64,000 nt of DNA, from contig NC_026744.1 of assembly GCF_000210295.1 (NCBI RefSeq), positions 682,001 to 746,000 of the forward strand, written 5' to 3'. The translations under genes were made by a program, and so were the position numbers. Under the pieces are notes generated by a model that worked only from the letters and a program-made list of their open reading frames with translations, was not told the origin of the DNA and searched no databases. Positions 57,948 to 64,000 of the stretch are shown here, piece after piece. Each line of letters opens with the position of its first letter. The stretch's first letter is position 1. The stretch is from Trypanosoma brucei gambiense DAL972 (lineage: Eukaryota > Euglenozoa > Kinetoplastea > Trypanosomatida > Trypanosomatidae).

Positions 57948-59921
57948 TCATTGTTCCTTTTCTGTTGCATATCCACGCGCAATGCCATGTCGACCCTTTT
58001 CAATTTGCGTTTGCACCGGCGTCTGTCCAGTCCTCGGTTCCAAACCGACGTATGTGCGCTGATATAATCGGTCCAACGCGCTACCGCCACCATCATGCGT
58101 CATGACAGTCCCTGCCATTGTGCGTATGAGTGTTGTGCAGTCCCCCCGCTGCTCTTCCTTTCGTTTCTGTGATCCGGTGGCCGCCTCCACCTCGTTGCGG
58201 AGAAGAGGGAGAATCGAGTCGAAGGTCGTGCTAAAAACGGCGGGGTGGCCGTACAGTGGTGAATCAACATCTTCAGCACGAAGGGCAAGCAAAACCTCGA
58301 CTGGGGAAACGATAGGTTTTGGGAAACCATCTTTTTTTTCTGGAAAGTGACCTTCGCGACTGTTGGGGCATGCGATGGTCACAAAACAATCAACCGTGTC
58401 TACAAAGTTTGCGATCTTAAATTCGTTTAGATGACCAATATAAATGATGTAGGAACGCTTGCCGTGCGCACGAAGCAGCTTGTGTAGCAACATTGTTGTC
58501 TCGTAATACCCCGCTATGGACAACGAGGCCACAACTATCCCCACAGCAGAGGTAGCTCGAATAAGTTCAATGTTGAAAGCACGTTGTTTCGAGCGTTTAT
58601 CCACCACCATCTGCAGTTTAGCATAACCTGCATTGCGAAAACAAGTGTCACCGCTGAAAATGTCAGCAGCAATAGAATGACCATCGCCGGAGGAACAGGT
58701 GCTGAGCACAGTCTCCAAAGTGGCATCATCAATATCACCGCGAGCTGTATCATTCAGTGGTGAGAGGAGATTGCCCCCGTCCCCAGTGAGGCCGAACGAC
58801 TCATCCATTATTATTAATGCGGGAGGAGATTCGTTGGCCTCAAACGCTACCTCGCGAAGCTCTTGCGAGTAGTGGTAGAGGTTGTGTTGGTGAATATTGA
58901 GAATATGTAACGGTAGAAAGGCACTTGATGGACCGACGAACAAGAAGTACTGCAGCTCCTTTGTTCCAGCACGAGGGAACCGGACACCATTAATCACCCA
59001 CGAACTACACTCCCCAGATGATGGGCTCCAGCTATGCGGGATGGCCGCATGAACATTAACTACCGATCCCGATGTCGAAGGTTGCTCCGGATTTGTTGTC
59101 GACTGAACCAACTCGTAGCTGCACCACGAAACAGAAGACCCGTCAATCAATGTCACAATGTCGGGGACCGGTGTACCCGCTTGATGTCGTTCCCGCCAGC
59201 GCCGTTCGGCATCTTCCACAACATTACGCGAACGATGGCAGCCAACAACAACCAGGTTGACAGTAGCCTCGGCATCCTTCTCCCTCACTAGCGAACGAAC
59301 GCGGCCAACCAAGTATTTTTGCAGTAGCTCCACTGCTCCCAAAACCAGCCGTGCTGATAAATCTTTTTGACGCACCTGCTCTTCCTGTTGTTGAGTCACT
59401 TGTCTAGCAGTCGCAGTGAATTGAAAAGACTCCTGCACGTAGAAGACAGGGATCCTGGTAGAGCGGCTCATGCATGATTCGCCAAAGTGTATAAGACAGT
59501 CGCTGCAGTAATGCTGCGCCGTAATCTCGTCTGGACAGCACGACCCGAAGGTGTTATCTGCTACAACAAAAAAACGGATTCTGCCATCATTGTTGCTGCA
59601 GCAGCAATCCTCTCCAACATCAGGTGATGGGGTGACACCATAAACACCTCCCACACAACGGGGATCGGATAAAAGAATGCCTTTTAGCGTTTCCACAACA
59701 GCGACGGCATCGTCCAACAGGTCGTCCGGAAATTGCAGCGCCACCCGAAGAAATGGGCTTGCCAGTGCTTGCGTTGAAGTGGAGGAAGACAAGGAGCTTC
59801 CTGTGAGGATAAACGACGCCACGCTATCCAGTTTGTATTGACTACGTATTCCTTCACGGGGTTTAGGCTGCCGCCGACACATTACGGTGGCAACCGGCTT
59901 CGGCGGAGCATCGTGGTACAT
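57948..59921 (-). CDS. DPH2: Diphthamide biosynthesis protein 2
   Basis: 657 residues from the first ATG (59921); six further in-frame codons lead only to GTG. DPH2 pairs with DPH1 in the [4Fe-4S] enzyme that transfers the 3-amino-3-carboxypropyl group from SAM to the elongation factor 2 histidine, the first diphthamide step. Signature VVADNTFGSCCPDEITAQH (120-137) carries the cluster-type cysteines, followed by DCLIHFGESC (141-150). The C-terminal domain has YIIYIGHLNEFKIANF and DCFVTIACPNSREGHF, as in DPH2 rather than DPH1. It is longer than yeast DPH2 because of an N-terminal extension of about 55 residues and Ser/Gly-rich loops. Acceptor AG at 59997-59998, leader about 75 nt. Confidence 0.93.
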   Translation of the reverse strand: MYHDAPPKPVATVMCRRQPKPREGIRSQYKLDSVASFILTGSSLSSSTSTQALASPFLRVALQFPDDLLDDAVAVVETLKGILLSDPRCVGGVYGVTPSPDVGEDCCCSNNDGRIRFFVVADNTFGSCCPDEITAQHYCSDCLIHFGESCMSRSTRIPVFYVQESFQFTATARQVTQQQEEQVRQKDLSARLVLGAVELLQKYLVGRVRSLVREKDAEATVNLVVVGCHRSRNVVEDAERRWRERHQAGTPVPDIVTLIDGSSVSWCSYELVQSTTNPEQPSTSGSVVNVHAAIPHSWSPSSGECSSWVINGVRFPRAGTKELQYFLFVGPSSAFLPLHILNIHQHNLYHYSQELREVAFEANESPPALIIMDESFGLTGDGGNLLSPLNDTARGDIDDATLETVLSTCSSGDGHSIAADIFSGDTCFRNAGYAKLQMVVDKRSKQRAFNIELIRATSAVGIVVASLSIAGYYETTMLLHKLLRAHGKRSYIIYIGHLNEFKIANFVDTVDCFVTIACPNSREGHFPEKKDGFPKPIVSPVEVLLALRAEDVDSPLYGHPAVFSTTFDSILPLLRNEVEAATGSQKRKEEQRGDCTTLIRTMAGTVMTHDGGGSALDRLYQRTYVGLEPRTGQTPVQTQIEKGRHGIARGYATEKEQ

Positions 59922-60514
59922 TGTCACCCCGCTTCCCACAGTCGCCTATTCCTGTCCCCTTACTAACTTTCTTCCTCCGGATTGATCCCTTTTCCCCTAT
60001 ATTGCGGGGTGGGGTGATGGGGCTTCAGCACTTGGCGCTAGCTGCTGTAATAGCAGTTATTGAGTGGTGTATCAAGTTGTATGAGTTTTGAAAGGGGGGA
60101 GGAAATTAAGAAAGTTAAGGTGACGCCAGTTTGTAAAACGCTAAGCACAATTAACCAGGGTATCACAAGGGGGGAGGAGGGAAATATCCAGAAAGTTTCC
60201 GCTTCGCCGGGGAGAACACCTGAGGACACTTCTTGTTTTAATCGTTACACTTATAACTTTGGCGATACGGGGGAGGGGGTGGCGAAAGTGTGAGTGAACA
60301 CGGGAAGACGCGTCAGATTGGTAAGCGGTTTAGTACGTCGTTTTCCTCCTTCCACGTTCATTCACCTATGGGACTCCTGCGCACCTGTTACAGGAGAGAA
60401 GAAGTGGGACACGGCGTGTTAAGAAGGACAGAAATCAAAGAGAAGTGTAGAGACGAAGGATCGCGTTTCCGTGTCACTCTTTGTGGAGGTGTCATTTCCC
60501 CGACCACTCTTCAC
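59922..60514 (-). other. GNL3-like GTPase to DPH2 interval
   Basis: DPH2 acceptor (AG 59997-59998 after a C-rich tract) and the 3' UTR of the GTPase gene. Nothing else seen. Confidence 0.6.
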
Positions 60515-61984
60515 TTACTGCACACCACTTTTCATCTTACTCCACGAAAGATGGAAAGTTGGTAGCCCCTCCCACTGCAAACCCTGTGCAAATCCATCCA
60601 CTAGTTGCGGACCGCTCTCACCATACTCCTCACATCCTGTTAGCCCTTCTCCAGGGTCGGCCGTTAATGTTGTGCGGCCAAACAAATCAGATGTTGGAGG
60701 TAGTGTGTAGTATGCAATTCGCCCATCGTTCCAGTCGTGCAGTATCATGCGCGCCGTTCCCTCCTCGTCTACAACGCCACCTTGCAGCAACCGACCACGT
60801 CGTTGCCCGACAAGACGGATGAAAGACATCACATCACTAGGATCGAATGAGCCAATGCTGTAGAACAATCCCAAAGGATGTACGCCTGCCGAGAGATATT
60901 GTGAGTGCTGCTGTTGACTGGGATCGAGGGTAACCTGCGCGCAGCGTTGCAATAACCGCTGGACTGGAGTGAAGGGATCGGCCAAATCACTCACTTTCAC
61001 CGCATTGCGCAGCACGACATCACCGCAGTCTTCACCAGGTGCAACCACACCTGGACAGTCCATTACACGAATATCCGAGCGCAGCTCCACCTCCGTATTA
61101 CCAGTGGTAAATCCCGGCATGTTGCCCACACCAACCACATGTTTGCGCTTCAAGGCATTGATCACTGAGCTCTTTCCGACGTTGGGGTATCCAATAACCC
61201 CCACCACAATAGCCTTGCGAGCTCCGGTTTCTTCACTGGTAGCTAGTGCACGAAGGCGGCGGAACATGTTCGCCACATATGTGTGCCCACTAGCCCCTTT
61301 CGCCGTTGCGGCAAAGGGTATGCACATGATCCCCTCGTGTTCCTCGAAGAAATGGACCCAGGCGTCAACAGTCTCCTTTGATGGTAGAAGATCTGCCTTA
61401 TTGAGCACCATAACCATTTTCTTTTTGTCTTCACCGAACTGAGAGCGAATGGTGCGCTCAAGTTGATTTAGACGGCAGCCCAGAGGGTCACGTGCATCTA
61501 CCACCTGTAGAAGGACATCACTGTTTTCCACAACCTTCTGGAACTCCTTATAAAAGCGGCGTAGTGACCTATCCACGCCACGCCTCTCGACGTCGTCATC
61601 CATATCGTTTATGTTCTCTGATTCGCCCATCCACTGCTGAGGAACCTCATAGTGGTGTACCTTTTCAGCACATTGCACCGCAAGCAAAGTCATGGCCCGT
61701 CGCTCCGCTGCGACACGCGCCTCTTCATTTCCTTGCTCCTGGGGCTCCTTCTCACCGGATGCGGCAGCAATCTTGTTTGACCCACGAAGTGCAGGAATGC
61801 TGAAAAGACTACGATTACGATTCCGCGCCGTGCGCGTCAAATTCTGAGCTACTTTCTTTAAATCAGGTACGCCAGGGTCTTTTGTCAACTTCTTTCTTTG
61901 CTGTGGGTGGCAGTTTCGACCATGACCACCACCACCACCACCACCACCACCACCTTTACCATGCTTCTTAGACTGTCCACCCAT
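60515..61984 (-). CDS. Nucleolar GTPase of the nucleostemin/GNL3 (Nug1) group
   Basis: 489 residues from the ATG at 61984 (the frame extends 22 codons to GTG). Circularly permuted GTPase: DARDPLGCR (163-171) and G4 NKAD (195-198) come before G1 GYPNVGKSS (265-273), GFTTG (291-295) and G3 DCPG (309-312). The N-terminal KKLTKDPGVPDLKKV (31-45) is typical of the GNL3/GNL3L/Nug1 branch, which acts in pre-60S maturation in the nucleolus. NOG2/NGP1 has a different N-terminus. The N-terminus is basic with a run of ten glycines (11-20). The C-terminal coiled segments seen in animals are reduced. Acceptor AG at 62102-62103, leader about 117 nt. Confidence 0.88.
   Translation of the reverse strand: MGGQSKKHGKGGGGGGGGGGHGRNCHPQQRKKLTKDPGVPDLKKVAQNLTRTARNRNRSLFSIPALRGSNKIAAASGEKEPQEQGNEEARVAAERRAMTLLAVQCAEKVHHYEVPQQWMGESENINDMDDDVERRGVDRSLRRFYKEFQKVVENSDVLLQVVDARDPLGCRLNQLERTIRSQFGEDKKKMVMVLNKADLLPSKETVDAWVHFFEEHEGIMCIPFAATAKGASGHTYVANMFRRLRALATSEETGARKAIVVGVIGYPNVGKSSVINALKRKHVVGVGNMPGFTTGNTEVELRSDIRVMDCPGVVAPGEDCGDVVLRNAVKVSDLADPFTPVQRLLQRCAQVTLDPSQQQHSQYLSAGVHPLGLFYSIGSFDPSDVMSFIRLVGQRRGRLLQGGVVDEEGTARMILHDWNDGRIAYYTLPPTSDLFGRTTLTADPGEGLTGCEEYGESGPQLVDGFAQGLQWEGLPTFHLSWSKMKSGVQ
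61925..61954 (-). repeat. Coding (GGT)n run, ten glycines
   Basis: Trinucleotide run at residues 11-20 of the GNL3-like GTPase, likely length-variable. Confidence 0.85.
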
Positions 61985-63064
61985 CTGTTTTATTATTCTA
62001 TATTTTTCTTTCCCTTCTGGGTGTTCACTACTGCTGACGTATACACCCACAAGCAGAGTTGGAAGGGCTAAGTAAGAAAAAGAAAGTAACCGCGATGATG
62101 CCTCGAATAAAAAAAATTGAGGGAAACGAAAGCAGTAGAGAAAAAAAAAACAGTTGAAGTCCTTAGCTACTTAGTTGAGGAGGGAGCGGCCCGTGTAAGA
62201 AGCCCTGCTAAAAGATGTTGAAGGAGGAAATGTGGAGAAAATTTTTTTTGTTTATTTAAATCGTAGTGTGAATGTAAGTATGAATACTACATTCTGCAAA
62301 AAAAAAAAAACGTGAAAAAGTAAAAAAGGTTCGCTGCCTAAAACGCCATACGCCAGGCGTCAGCACAAAGAAGTAGATGACACCACTGTCAAGAGGGAGA
62401 GAAGCGCAGTCATGAGTTTTATCACTCACTCGCCATCCAACGCCACTGGCTACTGAAACTCCCCTCCCTCCTTTATTCAGGGCCACCATAAAACAAATAA
62501 AAGCGTAGACATGCTTATGCTACCACATATCCCCCTGCTTCACCATCTTCTAGCCTTCTGCCACGTTAACCAACGGCCGGACCCCCCTCCCCGCCCGATG
62601 CACTAACTGCAAGCTAGGCAACGCACAGTAAAGGGTATTAATAATAGAACTCACACAAATAATAGTGAATAACAATAATAATAATAATGATAATAATAAT
62701 AATAATAAAATAACACAACAGAGAGTGTGTGGGCTCCAAGAGCTGGGAGTGCTGAGGGAAGTAATCCCCCGCATCCGTCGTACCTGTTGCGCCGTACCCC
62801 TCGTAAAGTTAAATGCATAAAGTAAAGCACTTCAACTGTTTGTTCCGCTCGCCCCTTGCTCGCCCTGTCCCTTTTCTTGCATTTCCTTCTTTTGGTTCAT
62901 TCCCCTCCCCACAGAAACTTTTTGAACAATTGAATGGCGCCCTTTCATCGTTCTAATACCGTTTATTCGTTAAGCTTCATTCGTACATTATGTACCCTTC
63001 GCTCCTGTTCATCCCTTCTGAGAGGTCCCCCATGTCCACCTGAAAAAATGTTTACTCTGCACAA
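61985..63064 (-). other. TRAP1 to GNL3-like GTPase interval
   Basis: TRAP1 3' UTR, with an AAT repeat at 62660-62708, and the leader of the GTPase. No gene seen. Confidence 0.6.
62660..62708. repeat. (AAT)n microsatellite
   Basis: Trinucleotide run with a few substitutions in the TRAP1 3' UTR. Confidence 0.85.
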
Positions 63065-64000
63065 CTACTTATCGGCAGTGGGCTCCTCCACATTTTCCAC
63101 CATGCGCGTCATGATGGTGTTCAGGCGCGAAACGATGGAACGCGGATCTTCCAGCAAGCCGGCAGCGATAACGGCGTTGTCAAACATCTGCTCAACCAGA
63201 AGCCCGGCAGTTTCAACCTCTTCTGAATTGGGTGAAATGGAAAGGGTATACAACTTACGCACGATGGTGTGCTTTGGGTTGAAATGCATGTTATACTTGG
63301 GTGGGGCACCAGCCATTTGGCCAGTGATACGGTAAATCTTGCGCATCTGAGCTGATTCATGGTCAGCAATAACAGCAGGACTATCGCGCAGGCGTGTGGT
63401 GGATTTGACGACGCCAACGCGTCCCACAAGACGCTTGGAAATAAAGTCACTGAGAGCTTTCACCTGCGCCTCAGTGAGTTGTTTCTCAACCTTCACTTCC
63501 CCTTTATCGCCCTCGAGTTTAAGCTTGTTTTGGACGCTACCGTCAAGTGAAGCGTCAAACAGCTCAATGTTTTGCAGTTTATGCTTCGCATACGTGTCAA
63601 GGTGCTGCATAACAAAGTCATCAATAGGTTCTGTGCAGACGAGCACCTCGAGGTCGTGCTCCTTGTACTGTTCGTAGTAGGGAGATTCGAGCGCCATCTC
63701 CTTTGAAGGAGCGTTGATGTAATAAATGTGAGTTTGGTTTGCCACCATGCGGTCGCGGTATTCGTCAAGTGACACGTAGGGGTAGTCGATGTCTGACTTG
63801 GTTGTTTCAAACCTCAAAAGCTTCGCCAGCTCCATCTTGTGAACCTGGTCGGTACAAACTCCCTCCTTCAGGAAAGGACCGTACTCCTTTATAAAACGTT
63901 CGTACTTTTGCCTGTCTTGCTTCGCTTCCTCCTCCATCCAACGGATAACGCGCTTGGTCAGCACCGTTGAGAGCCGGCGCATCATGCTACCATCCTGGGT
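63065..64000 (-). CDS. TRAP1: Mitochondrial HSP90 (TRAP1), C-terminal part
   Basis: 311 residues to the stop; the frame is still open at the right edge (TQDGSMMRRL), so an apparent ATG at 63985 is internal. The stretch covers the end of the middle domain and the C-terminal dimerisation domain: FIKEYGPFLKEGV, LLRFETTKSD, SLDEYRDRMV, IYYINAPSKEMALESPYYEQ and a final NAVIAAGLLEDPRSIVSRLN. These match TRAP1, the organellar HSP90 that folds respiratory and matrix proteins. The chain lacks the EEVD tail of cytosolic HSP90 and ends TADK. In T. brucei annotations it is usually called HSP84 or HSP75-like (from memory). Confidence 0.93.
   Translation of the reverse strand, partial: TQDGSMMRRLSTVLTKRVIRWMEEEAKQDRQKYERFIKEYGPFLKEGVCTDQVHKMELAKLLRFETTKSDIDYPYVSLDEYRDRMVANQTHIYYINAPSKEMALESPYYEQYKEHDLEVLVCTEPIDDFVMQHLDTYAKHKLQNIELFDASLDGSVQNKLKLEGDKGEVKVEKQLTEAQVKALSDFISKRLVGRVGVVKSTTRLRDSPAVIADHESAQMRKIYRITGQMAGAPPKYNMHFNPKHTIVRKLYTLSISPNSEEVETAGLLVEQMFDNAVIAAGLLEDPRSIVSRLNTIMTRMVENVEEPTADK

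Noticed and set aside
63065..63985. Treating the ATG at 63985 as the start of a short HSP90 fragment gene
   Set aside because: The frame stays open through the right edge and the protein begins in mid-domain, so it is a truncated view of a full TRAP1 gene.

Overview
The window looks like a stretch of a trypanosome nuclear chromosome, most probably Trypanosoma brucei or a close relative. All 22 protein genes that can be supported lie on the minus strand. None needs an intron. They are separated by AT-rich, homopolymer-rich intervals that carry polypyrimidine tracts followed by AG on the minus strand, which is the signature of spliced-leader trans-splicing of a polycistronic transcript read from right to left. 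From memory the gene order fits part of T. brucei chromosome 11 (a second cytoplasmic dynein-2 heavy chain, a TBCCD1 gene, M32 carboxypeptidase, UAP and a RAD51C-type gene, with a TRAP1-like HSP90 further along). This was not checked against a database.

In transcription order (right to left) the genes are: the C-terminal part of a mitochondrial HSP90 (TRAP1) cut by the right edge; a nucleostemin/GNL3-type nucleolar GTPase; diphthamide synthesis protein DPH2; a HAD-fold protein ending in AHL; a coiled-coil protein with an acidic repeat tail; a C3HC-like zinc-finger protein with an RGG tail; a 1081-residue orphan; a polytopic membrane protein resembling Bax-inhibitor-1; an EF-hand-like protein; a 409-residue orphan; RAD51C-type recombinase; radial spoke head protein RSPH9; a 747-residue probable mitochondrial orphan; UDP-GlcNAc pyrophosphorylase; RRP12; M32 carboxypeptidase; a very large kinesin; M17 leucyl aminopeptidase; a 93-residue membrane protein; a type I surface protein; TBCCD1; and the N-terminal third of the retrograde IFT dynein heavy chain, cut by the left edge.

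The genes do not form a pathway operon. They mix flagellum/cytoskeleton (dynein-2, TBCCD1, kinesin, RSPH9), ribosome biogenesis and translation (RRP12, GNL3-like, DPH2), proteases (M17, M32), sugar-nucleotide synthesis (UAP), DNA repair (RAD51C) and mitochondrial functions (TRAP1), as is normal for a kinetoplastid directional gene cluster.

The most striking gene is the kinesin at 15540-20258. Its motor and FHA domains are followed by a Roc-like GTPase with a P-loop and the Roc-type TYLD motif (compare THLD), and then by a COR-like region. A kinesin and a Roco protein thus appear to be fused in one chain. Several open frames extend upstream of the first ATG only through GTG or TTG codons, so starts here were set to the first ATG. 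At RSPH9 and the coiled-coil gene a predicted splice acceptor falls just upstream of that ATG and supports the choice. Intervals hold UTRs, acceptors and microsatellites. No tRNA, rRNA, CRISPR, intact transposon or strand switch was seen.
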